DNA of 64,000 nucleotides from the NCBI GenBank assembly GCA_022486625.1, contig JAKVKH010000008.1, positions 1-64,000 of the forward strand. Direction: 5' to 3'. Made by a program: the position numbers and the translations under genes. Below, piece after piece: positions 42,903-51,964 of this stretch (the stretch's first letter is position 1; each line of letters opens with the position of its first letter). Source of the DNA: Butyrivibrio sp. GTDB taxonomy: Bacteria; Bacillota; Clostridia; Lachnospirales; Lachnospiraceae. The notes under the pieces are model-generated. The model was not told the DNA's origin, did not search any database, and worked only from the letters and a program-made list of their open reading frames with translations.

Positions 42903-44228
42903 TCACCTTTCCCAGTTGATCTTCTTCTCATAATATTTCTGCCACGGATCTTTTGAGCCCGCGAGTCTTGAATTGACACGCAGCAGGTATCTTCCGTTTC
43001 TGCCCGGAGCAAAAATGCAATCCTGGTCTGCTGAATACGGTCTGATCTCCTTGAATTTCCGGCTGTCTCTATCCCATTCTTCAAACTCATACTCTACCTT
43101 TACATCCGGTCCCGTATATGCTTTTGCGTGCAGCACAGTCATTCCGTTTTTCTGTCTGGTCACAAAATTCACACATGCGATATAGTTCATATTCTTCAGA
43201 TATTCGGCTTCCGTATAGAAAAGTGAAGATACGTTTTCTCCTTTTTCACGCATCTGCAGAAAAGTACCGATTGCCTTACTGAATGCTGTTGCGCCTGTTG
43301 TATTCATATGCTCATGATCCCGGAAATAGCTCTGCTTTGCTGTGAAAAGGACCGGCTTTATCATATTGAAATCATAATATTCACCGCCGTTATCGCGGCA
43401 CACCTGTGTCAGTTTCTGCTGCTTTTCAAAATAGCTCTTTCCGTAAGCAACCACATACAGATCCGGCTGCGCCACTTCAATCACATAAAGCTTTACCTGA
43501 TTTTTCCTGCACAGCTGACAGATTTTAGCCAGTTCCTCATAAGAACTCTGATCAAACTTCTCATGCCTTCCCACACCGGTTACATCTGTCCCCATCCGGT
43601 TAATATTCATCCGACCGGAACTGGGCAGAAACCCGTTTGCCGTATATTCCGGTGTTTTATGAAACTCATTGGTAATTCTGCCTGCAATGTTCTTCTTCAG
43701 TTCTTCCCCGGACATTCCACAGTGATCATAAATCCATGGAAAAAAGTAATTGATGGAGCTTTCAGAATACAGATGCTCCGGATCAAGCAAAAATGTCAGA
43801 TGATTCTGCAGTCTGTCCTTTGCACTTCCATATGTGTTTTTGGCCCGGTAAAATGCAACCTCCGCACCAAGACTCTGTTTCTTCTGCATGGAAAAATAAC
43901 CAAACCCCAGAATCGCCATCTTAATATGATGATCACGGATGGCCGTTTCAATTGCTGTATAGGATTCCGACAGCATCTGTCCATTCGTTCCCATATTATA
44001 AGCTTTGATTCCTGCAAGAGGATCAATGATGGAAGGATTCATGGAAGCATGACAAAGAGAAGAACCTACAAATACAGCTGTCAGATCCTTCTGATAATTA
44101 TATCCCTCCCACATATTGGCACTGGTCGAATTTTTGGCCGGCTCAAGTGCAAAAGTAAGTGCCTGATTCAGCAGACAGATCACCAGAATCAACAGCACAG
44201 GAAATCTCATTTTTTTAAAACGCCGCAT
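42903..44228 (-). CDS. SGNH/DltD-like membrane-anchored acyltransferase partner
   Basis: A 441-residue protein with one N-terminal helix (FPVLLILVICLLNQALTFAL) and an extracellular SGNH-type domain: Ser block VFVGSSLCHASM, a later ILGFG, and the paired Asp/His in DHEHMN. A beta-rich C-terminal domain follows from about 345. This matches the DltD/AlgX role of receiving acyl groups from an MBOAT protein and placing them on a polymer. Start at 44228 is set by AGGAGG eight bases upstream; it overlaps the MBOAT gene by 14 bp, so the two are coupled. The acceptor polymer is unknown. Confidence 0.85.
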   Translation of the reverse strand: MRRFKKMRFPVLLILVICLLNQALTFALEPAKNSTSANMWEGYNYQKDLTAVFVGSSLCHASMNPSIIDPLAGIKAYNMGTNGQMLSESYTAIETAIRDHHIKMAILGFGYFSMQKKQSLGAEVAFYRAKNTYGSAKDRLQNHLTFLLDPEHLYSESSINYFFPWIYDHCGMSGEELKKNIAGRITNEFHKTPEYTANGFLPSSGRMNINRMGTDVTGVGRHEKFDQSSYEELAKICQLCRKNQVKLYVIEVAQPDLYVVAYGKSYFEKQQKLTQVCRDNGGEYYDFNMIKPVLFTAKQSYFRDHEHMNTTGATAFSKAIGTFLQMREKGENVSSLFYTEAEYLKNMNYIACVNFVTRQKNGMTVLHAKAYTGPDVKVEYEFEEWDRDSRKFKEIRPYSADQDCIFAPGRNGRYLLRVNSRLAGSKDPWQKYYEKKINWER

Positions 44229-45798
44229 ACATGAAGCCTCCTGTCGGAGTTGTAAATACAAATGACCAGAGTACCAGCATAATCACGCCTGTATATAGAA
44301 CCAGGCGGAATAGTGTTTTCTGTCTGATCAGTACTCCTTCCACATCTATTTTTCTTTCCTTTAAAACGCTGACCACAAATACCAGAATGCAGCCGGTCAG
44401 AGCAAACGCATAAGGTCTCAGAAGATAATTCATATTATATCCGCGAAGAACCCGCATGAATAAATCCGCACGAAAATTCACAAATGTATTGCGGAAACAG
44501 ATCAGGCAATAACCCGGATTGATAATCCGGTCAAAATACCATCCGACATTTACAATCAGGAATGTCCTGAGAATCCGGAATACATAAAAACCCTTGCTTT
44601 CTGTCCGCAGATGAAGTCTGTTCGAAATTCCATTAAACGCAGGTGCCAGCAGATCACTCGCCGCAATTACTGCACCGTTATAAAGTCCCCAAAGAATATT
44701 ATGCATTGCCGCACCATGCCAGAGTCCGACAATAAAGAATACCAACAGGTTAGCAACACATGCGGGAAGTGTCCGTCCCATATGTTTGCCCAGGTGTTTA
44801 CCTGCCCATTTACCAAACTTCTGCATCAGCGAAGTCAGCGCAAACGGATAAAAGACATAGTCGCGCATCCACTGTCCGAGTGTGATATGCCAGCGTCTCC
44901 AGAAATCGGCCAGCGATACGGAAAAATAAGGCTGCCGAAAGTTCGGTGTCATATGAATGTCAAAAAGCTGTGCAATTCCCAGCACCATGTCGATTCCGCC
45001 GGAAAAGTCCATATACTGCTGGACGGAATACAGTAGGATTCCAAACACAACAACAGATCCGGGAATGTCTGGATTCGTCGTATCAAAGATCTTCGAAATA
45101 CTGCCTGCCAGTGAATCGGCAATGGCATACTTTTTCATAATACCAAATCCAATGACCAGAAATGCTCTCTGAAAGTTCTCATATTTCAGACTGTGCTTTT
45201 CATACAGCTGTACTGCCAGCGCATCGAAGCGGTTAATCGGCCCCTGAATCAGCTGTGGGAAAAAGGATACGAACAGCAGATATTTTGCAAAATTGCGCTC
45301 CGGCTCATATTTACCGTTATAGGTATCAATCAGGTACCCGGTTGCCTGGAAGGTATAGAACGAAATCCCAAGCGGAAGCAGAATATGACTCTTAAAACGC
45401 ACCAGTTCACTCAGGCGGAACATGCCGATAATTTCATTCCAGTATTTCAGATATCCCAGAACGCCAAAACAACAGAGAAGTCCCAGAAGCAGCACCACCC
45501 GCTTTTTCTTCTGACAGATCACCTTCAGTTTCTTTTTGGCCTCATGATCCAGTCCCGGCAGTTTCTTCTGTTCTTTATACTGCTGATTAAACCGGGCAAA
45601 AAACAGGCCGCAGGCCCAGGTTGCTGCTGCAGTTACCATAATGAAGGCAAGATGGCTGATTCCGCTGTACGCATAGAAAACAAGACTGGCCATCAGCAGC
45701 ACGGTCCATTGAAACCGCGGTGCGATGCGTCCAGCCAGATAATATACTGCAATTGTAATAATCAAAAATATAAGAAAGAAAAGTGAATAGAGCTGCAT
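44215..45798 (-). CDS. MBOAT O-acyltransferase (AlgI/DltB family)
   Basis: Membrane-bound O-acyltransferase of 527 residues, many helices, with FPQLIQGPI, MDFSGGIDMVLG, the DFWRRWHITLGQWMRDYVFYP block and the catalytic histidine in GLWHGAAMHN. It transfers acetyl or another acyl group across the membrane for modification of an exopolysaccharide or teichoic polymer. Start taken at ATG 45798 (GGGG nine bases upstream); 45807 is the alternative. No D-alanine ligase or alginate genes are nearby, so a polysaccharide acetylation pair with the next gene is favoured. Confidence 0.92.
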   Translation of the reverse strand: MQLYSLFFLIFLIITIAVYYLAGRIAPRFQWTVLLMASLVFYAYSGISHLAFIMVTAAATWACGLFFARFNQQYKEQKKLPGLDHEAKKKLKVICQKKKRVVLLLGLLCCFGVLGYLKYWNEIIGMFRLSELVRFKSHILLPLGISFYTFQATGYLIDTYNGKYEPERNFAKYLLFVSFFPQLIQGPINRFDALAVQLYEKHSLKYENFQRAFLVIGFGIMKKYAIADSLAGSISKIFDTTNPDIPGSVVVFGILLYSVQQYMDFSGGIDMVLGIAQLFDIHMTPNFRQPYFSVSLADFWRRWHITLGQWMRDYVFYPFALTSLMQKFGKWAGKHLGKHMGRTLPACVANLLVFFIVGLWHGAAMHNILWGLYNGAVIAASDLLAPAFNGISNRLHLRTESKGFYVFRILRTFLIVNVGWYFDRIINPGYCLICFRNTFVNFRADLFMRVLRGYNMNYLLRPYAFALTGCILVFVVSVLKERKIDVEGVLIRQKTLFRLVLYTGVIMLVLWSFVFTTPTGGFMYAAF

Positions 45799-45897
45799 AT
45801 CGCACATCCCCGATCATCCGTCATGTCATACTTTCATGCAGAGTTTCCCTGCATTTATTCATATTAATTCCGGATTATTAAGATTTGCGATACAGAA

Positions 45898-45925
45898 TTC
45901 TAAAGATTTCTAAAGATTTTAAAGG
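45898..45925. repeat. Tandem 10-bp direct repeats upstream of the MBOAT operon
   Basis: TTCTAAAGAT at 45898-45907 and 45908-45917, followed by a third partial copy TTTAAAG. The 10-bp period places the copies on one DNA face. They overlap a plausible minus-strand -35 (TTAGAA, 17 bp, TAATAA), suiting a response-regulator site. Confidence 0.5.
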
Positions 45926-45932
45926 CATCTTT

Positions 45933-47060
45933 TCAGATTATCAGAATTCCTTCCGGCACCGCCTCCGCCATGCGGACGTATCCCTCCTTCGAAGGATGAA
46001 GGTGATCTCCACTGTCGCATCCTTTCGCAAATGCCTTCGGATTGTGCGGATCACGGATCGCCAGATCAAAATCAATACAGCCATCAATCAGATCTGTTGT
46101 CCGGATCCAGTCATTATACGCATTCTTCAGATCTTCACGAAACGGTGCATACGTACGCCACCCTTCAATCGGCAGAAGGGTTCCGACATAAACTTTATAG
46201 CCATAGCTTCTCGCCTGCTCAATATATTTTTTCAGTCCGTTGGTCAGCTGCTGCACTGTCGGCAGATCGCTCATCGGCCGGAACGGATTCACATCGGTTC
46301 CCACCGGATGAATGATATCATTAATGCCCTGCTGGATGATCACCGTATCTGCTCCGTCCGTCGGCACTTCATGGTGAAACCGTTTGCTCCCCATAAGGCC
46401 ATAGGACTGATAGGTCAGACAGCTGTACTGCCGCAGAATCCTGGAACCGCTCGTCGCACGTCTGATGATTGCCGTATGATCATAACCTTCTCTTCTGCAG
46501 CGTGCCATAAGATCATCCGGCCAGTCCTGCGCCGTGATGGAATCTCCGTAACACACAATCGTCCGGTTCTCATCCGCTGTTCTGACAGATACATTGCTCA
46601 GAAAATAGAAATAATGCGTCGGTCTTGAATCTTCAATTGAAATCTCCGGATTCTCCGTCTGATCTCCGGTTGCATAAAGTGCCTTGTTGGAAAACGGTCC
46701 GCAGGCATATACACAGGAGCGCATCTGTGTGAAATCTCCAAGATAAAAGCTGACATCAAAGGTATGCTGTGCCTGAATATCACAGGCAAGCTCATCAGAT
46801 TCTGCTGCTTCTCCTGCCGGAATTGTGACAGCAGTGTCACCTTGAAACGTCACAGGCAGGAACTGTCCGCCGATCCGTATCGTTGTCCTGGTAATTGTAA
46901 CTGCTTCCGTTCCGCAGTAATTATCATAGGTAATACGCAGGGCATCCCCTGCAAAATGTGAATAAACCGGATATCTCAGTGTAATATTTTTTCCATAGCT
47001 CTCAGGGCGGTTCTCACCGATGGATACAGCATTGCCCCAGATACTTGCATAATGACTCAT
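45933..47060 (-). CDS. SGNH/GDSL-type carbohydrate esterase
   Basis: Serine esterase of 375 residues, probably cytoplasmic as no signal peptide is seen. An N-terminal beta-sandwich (about 1-165) precedes the SGNH domain with CYGDSIT (Ser), GINDII (Asn), and DHLHPS (Asp/His). Such enzymes deacetylate plant or host glycans. GGAG lies before ATG 47060; the frame to 47114 lacks a site. It lies upstream of the MBOAT pair with a 134-bp gap. Its promoter shares a -35 hexamer with the divergent gene. Confidence 0.87.
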   Translation of the reverse strand: MSHYASIWGNAVSIGENRPESYGKNITLRYPVYSHFAGDALRITYDNYCGTEAVTITRTTIRIGGQFLPVTFQGDTAVTIPAGEAAESDELACDIQAQHTFDVSFYLGDFTQMRSCVYACGPFSNKALYATGDQTENPEISIEDSRPTHYFYFLSNVSVRTADENRTIVCYGDSITAQDWPDDLMARCRREGYDHTAIIRRATSGSRILRQYSCLTYQSYGLMGSKRFHHEVPTDGADTVIIQQGINDIIHPVGTDVNPFRPMSDLPTVQQLTNGLKKYIEQARSYGYKVYVGTLLPIEGWRTYAPFREDLKNAYNDWIRTTDLIDGCIDFDLAIRDPHNPKAFAKGCDSGDHLHPSKEGYVRMAEAVPEGILII

Positions 47061-47084
47061 AGTACTCCTTCCTGTCACTGTTAT

Positions 47085-47137
47085 ACTATACGCCCAATCA
47101 TTTTGTGCTTGCAACCGGCGAATTTCTGTGCTAGATT
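47085..47137. promoter_or_regulatory. Divergent promoters sharing one TTGCAA -35 element
   Basis: The self-complementary TTGCAA (47109-47114) serves as -35 in both directions. Plus strand: 17 bp then TAGATT (47132-47137). Minus strand: 18 bp then TATAGT (47085-47090). RNA polymerase could occupy only one at a time. Confidence 0.55.
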
Positions 47138-47172
47138 ACTATTTTGTAAATTAAATACTAAAAAACAATAAA

Positions 47173-47231
47173 GACATTAAATGTCACCCATCCACTGTCA
47201 GACGGAGGGGCGTCGTTTAATGTCTTTTTTT
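47173..47231 (+). terminator. Leader terminator upstream of the DUF2798-like gene
   Basis: GACATTAAA (47173-47181) pairs with TTTAATGTC (47216-47224), loop of 34 bases, then TTTTTTT. The 5' arm is also part of a small palindrome, GACATT-A-AATGTC (47173-47185), that could compete with the terminator stem. It ends 19 bases before the start codon at 47250. Confidence 0.65.
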
Positions 47232-47249
47232 GTAAAAAAGGAGCGCAAT

Positions 47250-47753
47250 ATGCCAAAAACAAAGTTACAAAGCTTTTTCTTTACCACGATGATGGTGTTC
47301 TGTATGGTCTACTGTATGACCTGTTACACACTGTCTCTCAAATCAGGCAGTTTTTCGTGTCTCATAATGAAAGCTGCCATCCGTGAAATGTGGCCGGAGT
47401 ATATCATTATATTCTGTCTTGTATTCTTCCTCGTTACAAAGCTTGCCATAAAACTTGCCTTTCGTCTGGTAACTCCCGGACAAGACAAACCGATTTTCAT
47501 TACCCTGGCAATTCAGTGCATGACAGTCTGCCTCATGGTTCCCTCCGCGACACTGATCATTACCCTTCTTCATCTGGGATTTGTACCTTCTGTATGTACA
47601 ATCTGGATTCAGAATCTTGTTCTGTGTTTTCCCATGGCACTCTGTCTTCAGCTTTTCTTCATCGGTCCTCTGGTTCGTTTCCTGTTCCGCACCATCATGA
47701 AAAGCTATGAAACAGTCCATACACATTCTGCAGAAAATGACACTGCAGCATAA
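47250..47753 (+). CDS. DUF2798-like membrane protein
   Basis: A 167-residue protein with four helices arranged as two similar halves, each beginning near a short motif (FFFTTMMVFCMVYCMTCYT and FITLAIQCMTVCLMVPSATLI), the pattern of DUF2798 proteins. AAGGAG lies seven bases upstream of ATG 47250; the longer frame would begin inside the leader hairpin. Function is not known for the family. It stands alone behind a leader terminator. Confidence 0.8.
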   Translation: MPKTKLQSFFFTTMMVFCMVYCMTCYTLSLKSGSFSCLIMKAAIREMWPEYIIIFCLVFFLVTKLAIKLAFRLVTPGQDKPIFITLAIQCMTVCLMVPSATLIITLLHLGFVPSVCTIWIQNLVLCFPMALCLQLFFIGPLVRFLFRTIMKSYETVHTHSAENDTAA

Positions 47754-47788
47754 ATCACATTTACTTTATCCGTTGTGCAGGTTCAGCT

Positions 47789-48739
47789 TTACGCTTTTTC
47801 AGATTCTGTACTCCATGCTGCAAATTCCTGATCCGTACAGCTGACATAATGAATGCCCTCTACCAGATGCTGCGTGCCTTCATCATAATTAATGCCGGAG
47901 GTCCGGTAATCATACACTTCTGCTTTCCTCTTTTTCTCCACCACCGGATTCGGTGAAGGAATGGCGGAAAGAAGACTTCTGGTATACGGATGAATGGGAT
48001 TTCGGAAAATTTCCTCCGTTGTGCCTGTTTCCAGCAGATGCCCCAGATGCAGAACACCGATTCTGTCCGAAATATACTTGACCATGGCAAGATCATGTGC
48101 AATGAACAGATAAGCAGTCCCTGTTTCCTTCTGAATATCCTTCATCAGATTGACCACCTGCGCCTGAATGGAAACATCCAGCGCGGATATACACTCATCT
48201 GCGATAATCAGCTTCGGGTTCATGATCAGTGCTCTGGCAATTCCGACACGCTGCCGCTGTCCGCCGGAGAACTGATGCGGATAACGGTCTGCATGTTCCG
48301 GTGCAAGTCCCACTTTTGCAAGAATGTTATGAATCTGCTCCTGTCTGTCTGCATGGCTGGTATAGGAATGATGAATATCCAGTCCTTCCCCTATAATATC
48401 TCCGACTTTCTTCCGCGGATTCAGGGACGCCATCGGATCCTGAAAGATCATCTGCATCTGCGTCCGCAGCCTTGCAGTGTCCTTTTTTCCCATAGAACCG
48501 CTGATGTCCATTCCGTCAAAAGAAATCTTTCCTGCCGTGGGATCATAGAGTCTGATCACGCTTCTGCCGATTGTAGACTTTCCAGAGCCGGATTCTCCGA
48601 CCAGTCCGTATGTCTCCCCTGGAAAAATCTGAAAACTCACATCTTCAACTGCTTTCACCGTAAAGGTACTGCTGACTCTGAAGTGCTGCTTAAGTCCCTC
48701 TACTTTAAGAAGAGGCTCTTTTCTCTCTGTTTCATTCAT
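47789..48739 (-). CDS. oppF: Oligopeptide ABC transporter ATP-binding protein OppF
   Basis: Second ATPase of the peptide importer, 316 residues. Walker [11 protein letters not shown]-loop FQDPMASLNPRK (the Opp hallmark), signature FSGGQRQR, Walker B LIIADECISALD, and the C-terminal peptide-transporter tail near GIHYVSC. Overlaps oppD by 8 bp; AGGAGG nine bases upstream. Last gene of the operon. Confidence 0.95.
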   Translation of the reverse strand: MNETERKEPLLKVEGLKQHFRVSSTFTVKAVEDVSFQIFPGETYGLVGESGSGKSTIGRSVIRLYDPTAGKISFDGMDISGSMGKKDTARLRTQMQMIFQDPMASLNPRKKVGDIIGEGLDIHHSYTSHADRQEQIHNILAKVGLAPEHADRYPHQFSGGQRQRVGIARALIMNPKLIIADECISALDVSIQAQVVNLMKDIQKETGTAYLFIAHDLAMVKYISDRIGVLHLGHLLETGTTEEIFRNPIHPYTRSLLSAIPSPNPVVEKKRKAEVYDYRTSGINYDEGTQHLVEGIHYVSCTDQEFAAWSTESEKA

Positions 48740-49829
48740 GGATTCCTGCCTCCTGTTTCATGCGGTCGAGTCTTACGCGAAGTTCTGCCGGCATATCCAC
48801 CCTGGGTGCTCTCGGATCCAGAAGCCAGGTTGCCGCATAGTGCGTATCCGTAATTTTAAACATCGGCGGCTGTGCCTTGTCATCCAGTTCCAGTGCAAAA
48901 GCATTTCTGGGAGCAAAAGCATCGCCTGCTTTTTCATGCAAAAGGTTCGGCGGAGACCCCGGTATGGTATAAAGTCTCTCATCTGCCGTATCCAGATCCG
49001 GCATGGCGGAAAGAAGTCCCCAGGTATAAGGATGTCTCGGATCATAAAAGATCTCATTGATTGTACCTTTTTCCACAATTTTGCCTGCATACATGACATT
49101 GACATAATCTGCCACTTTGGCGACCACACCAAGGTCATGCGTAATATAAATAACGGATATTCCGCGCTCTTTCTGTATTCTGCGGATCAGCTCAATGATT
49201 CTTGCCTGTATCGTGACATCCAGTGCTGTTGTCGGCTCATCGCAGATAAGCAGATCCGGATCACAGGCAAGCGCAATGGCGATGACAACTCTCTGACGCA
49301 TTCCGCCGGATAACTGATGCGGATAGTTCTTCATCCTCTTTTCAGGATCTTCAATTCCAACTTCACGCAAAAGCTCTTCCGCCTTTTTCCATGCCTGCGC
49401 CTTGTCCACATGATAATGCCAGATCATGCCTTCTGTAATCTGCTTTCCTATGGTCATGGTCGGATCAAGGCTGGTCATCGGATCCTGAAATACCATGGAG
49501 ATTCTTTTGCCGTTAATATGTCTGCGAATCCACTTTTTATCTTTCTCAAGTATATTCACCTTTGCAGGACTTCCATCCTGATGATGATAGTCAAATTCTA
49601 TCGTCCCATGATTGACGGTTGCATTGGACGCCAGAATACCCATAGCCGCCTTCATGGTAACAGATTTACCCGATCCCGATTCACCTACAATGGCTACCGT
49701 TTCTCCCTTATGCAGTTCCACATCAATTCCACGAATCGCATGAACCATTCCGGCCGTTGTTTTAAAGGAAATATCAAGGTCATGAATTTCCAGTATTTTT
49801 TCTTTTTCTGTCTGATTCTGTTCCATCAC
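48732..49829 (-). CDS. oppD: Oligopeptide ABC transporter ATP-binding protein OppD
   Basis: First ATPase of the peptide importer, 365 residues. Walker [11 protein letters not shown]-loop [12 protein letters not shown], signature LSGGMRQR, Walker [13 protein letters not shown], switch ITHDLGVVA, and the C-terminal Opp/Dpp region ([20 protein letters not shown]); the usual Cys residues for an iron-sulphur cluster in this tail are not seen. The start is GTG at 49829, eight bases after AGGAGG, with ATG as the second codon. Confidence 0.95.
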   Translation of the reverse strand: MMEQNQTEKEKILEIHDLDISFKTTAGMVHAIRGIDVELHKGETVAIVGESGSGKSVTMKAAMGILASNATVNHGTIEFDYHHQDGSPAKVNILEKDKKWIRRHINGKRISMVFQDPMTSLDPTMTIGKQITEGMIWHYHVDKAQAWKKAEELLREVGIEDPEKRMKNYPHQLSGGMRQRVVIAIALACDPDLLICDEPTTALDVTIQARIIELIRRIQKERGISVIYITHDLGVVAKVADYVNVMYAGKIVEKGTINEIFYDPRHPYTWGLLSAMPDLDTADERLYTIPGSPPNLLHEKAGDAFAPRNAFALELDDKAQPPMFKITDTHYAATWLLDPRAPRVDMPAELRVRLDRMKQEAGIHE

Positions 49830-49832
49830 CTG

Positions 49833-50903
49833 TCAGACCTCCTTCAGTTTCGGATCAAGAGCTTCACGCAGACCATCTGCTGCAAGGTTAAAGCTCAGCA
49901 TCAGAAGTGCCATTACGATAATCGGGGGTACGATCTGATACGGATGCGTTGTAAAGCTGTTAAAACCTTCGGAAATCAAAGATCCAAGAGAACACTGCGG
50001 AACCGGTATGCCAAGTCCCACAAAACTCAGGAAAGCCTCTGTGAAAATCGCCGTCGGGATTGAGAACATAACCTGTGTAATAATCGGTCCGATAATATTG
50101 GGAAGCACTTCCCTGAAAATAATGAAGAAGCTGCCTGCGCCAAGTGTTCTTGATGCCAGAACAAATTCCTGCTCCTTGAGCTTGAGCATCTCCGCACGGG
50201 CAATTCTGCTCATACCTACCCATTCTGTCAGCATCAGTGCAATGATGATCGTAACCATGCCGGGTTTTAAAATCAGCAGCAGAAGCGTCACAATAACCAG
50301 TCTGGGGATACCGTTAACTATTTCCAGAATTCTCTGCATGACCATATCCACCCTGCCGCCAAAATATCCGGAGATCAGACCATAACTCATACCGATAATC
50401 ATATCGATCACTGCGGCTGCAACGGCGATGATCAGAGAAACTCTGGCACCGCTCCAGGTCCTGGTCCAGATGTCACGTCCGAAATTATCGCTTCCAAACC
50501 AGTAATACACATTATCCAGTTTGTTCTCCGTATAATAATTGATCTTCTTGGTACCGGTTGTGGTGTGCATGTTCTCACTGCCGTCAAAAATTCCCAGCTT
50601 CTCAAGTGCATGAACCCTCGGTGCCAGATTTTTCTGCAGAAGATTCTGCTCCGAATAGGAATACTTGTTCATTCCGGGACCGGTAACTGCCATAACTGAA
50701 ATCAGAATGATCATGACCAGTCCGAACACAGCACTGACTTTACGGAAATAGCGGATGAATACTTCTTTCCAGAAACTCTGTGCCGCAAAGTTATTATCAA
50801 TTGCAATTTCCCCCGCATTGTTTTTCAGGCAGAAATCTGCCGCAGTGGGAACATATGCTGTCATATCTGCTGTCTGTGCATTTTTTTTCATATCAGTTTT
50901 CAC
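49833..50903 (-). CDS. oppC: Oligopeptide ABC transporter permease OppC
   Basis: Permease of 356 residues with the long OppC head, one N-terminal helix, an extracellular region and five further helices; the loop EQEFVLASRTLGAGSFFIIFREVLPN is the family EAA block. The frame begins at a GTG overlapping the oppB stop (GTGA); an ATG at 50891 is the alternative start. Confidence 0.94.
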   Translation of the reverse strand: MKTDMKKNAQTADMTAYVPTAADFCLKNNAGEIAIDNNFAAQSFWKEVFIRYFRKVSAVFGLVMIILISVMAVTGPGMNKYSYSEQNLLQKNLAPRVHALEKLGIFDGSENMHTTTGTKKINYYTENKLDNVYYWFGSDNFGRDIWTRTWSGARVSLIIAVAAAVIDMIIGMSYGLISGYFGGRVDMVMQRILEIVNGIPRLVIVTLLLLILKPGMVTIIIALMLTEWVGMSRIARAEMLKLKEQEFVLASRTLGAGSFFIIFREVLPNIIGPIITQVMFSIPTAIFTEAFLSFVGLGIPVPQCSLGSLISEGFNSFTTHPYQIVPPIIVMALLMLSFNLAADGLREALDPKLKEV

Positions 50904-51835
50904 GCCTCACTTTTCGAAAGACGTATTCTCGGATCAATCACACCGTACAGAATATCCACAGCCAGCATGATGATGATATACATCGCGGAATAGATAAAAC
51001 TCAGAGCAATCACAACATTATAGTCATTGGACTGAATCGCATTGACAAGAAGACTTCCGACACCGGGAATTGCAAAGATCTTCTCTACGACAAGCGAGCC
51101 GGTCATCAGGTCAACGATCAGCGGTGCCAACACCGTAATGATCGGAATCAGCGCATTTCGGAGCGCATGCCTGAAAATCAGTGCAGGTCCCGAAATTCCC
51201 TTGCTTTCTGCCAGCAGCATATAATCACTTCCAAGAACTTCCAGCATTTCGCTTCGGGTAAATCTGGCAATGGAAGCCATCGTAAACATGGACAGTGAAA
51301 TACTCGGCAGAACGCTTGATGCGACCATCTGCTGCGGACTGAAGAGCATGGGGAACAACCTCCACTGAAAACCGAACTGATAGCTCAGTGCCAGTGCAAA
51401 TACATATGAAGGGACAGAAACACCGATGACGGAAATAATTGTGGCAACCGTATCCCAGACCGTATCGTGCCAGAGCGCTGCCGTCACCCCCAGAATCAGA
51501 CCCACAAAGGCACCAAGTGCAACTGCGGCACCGCCAATGGCAATGGAAATCGGTAGTCTCGACTGAATCAGCTGTGCGATCGGTGTATTTTTGGAGATAT
51601 TATAACTGACTCCGAAATCTCCCCTCAGCATATTGAATACATATTTGAAAAACTGGATAATGACCGGCTGGTTCAAGCCGTATTTTGCATATAGCGCCGC
51701 TCGTTGGTCATTGTTCAGCTTTTCATCATTAAACGGAGACCCGGGCATCAGCTGCATCAGAATAAACAGAATCAGTAAAATTGCCAGCAGCGTAAACACT
51801 GACGTAACAATTCTTTTCAGAATATATTTTTTCAT
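50900..51835 (-). CDS. oppB: Oligopeptide ABC transporter permease OppB
   Basis: Permease of 311 residues beginning MKKYILKRIVTSVFTLLAILLILFILMQLMPG, the classical OppB/DppB opening, with EAA-type block SDYMLLAESKGISGPALIFRHALRNALIP. It follows oppA after a stem-loop at 51900-51934 and overlaps oppC by 4 bp. Confidence 0.95.
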   Translation of the reverse strand: MKKYILKRIVTSVFTLLAILLILFILMQLMPGSPFNDEKLNNDQRAALYAKYGLNQPVIIQFFKYVFNMLRGDFGVSYNISKNTPIAQLIQSRLPISIAIGGAAVALGAFVGLILGVTAALWHDTVWDTVATIISVIGVSVPSYVFALALSYQFGFQWRLFPMLFSPQQMVASSVLPSISLSMFTMASIARFTRSEMLEVLGSDYMLLAESKGISGPALIFRHALRNALIPIITVLAPLIVDLMTGSLVVEKIFAIPGVGSLLVNAIQSNDYNVVIALSFIYSAMYIIIMLAVDILYGVIDPRIRLSKSEA

Positions 51836-51899
51836 GGATTTTCCTGTCGGGCAGGCCGTCCCGACATCCTCTCAGGCTAAAAATTAATAAAATACAGCA

Positions 51900-51934
51900 G
51901 AGCCGCACGAATATATTGCTTATCAGTGCGGCTC
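51900..51934 (-). terminator. Stem-loop between oppA and oppB
   Basis: GAGCCGCAC / GTGCGGCTC, 9-bp perfect stem with a 17-base loop, 31 bases after the oppA stop. No T run follows directly, so it is likely a stabilising or partial stop element. Confidence 0.7.
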
Positions 51935-51964
51935 CGACTGTCTGAAACAGATTTATCTTATTGA

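Noticed and set aside
43308..44234. A 308-residue plus-strand frame
   Set aside because: Antisense to the SGNH/DltD-like gene, with no start signal or recognisable domain.
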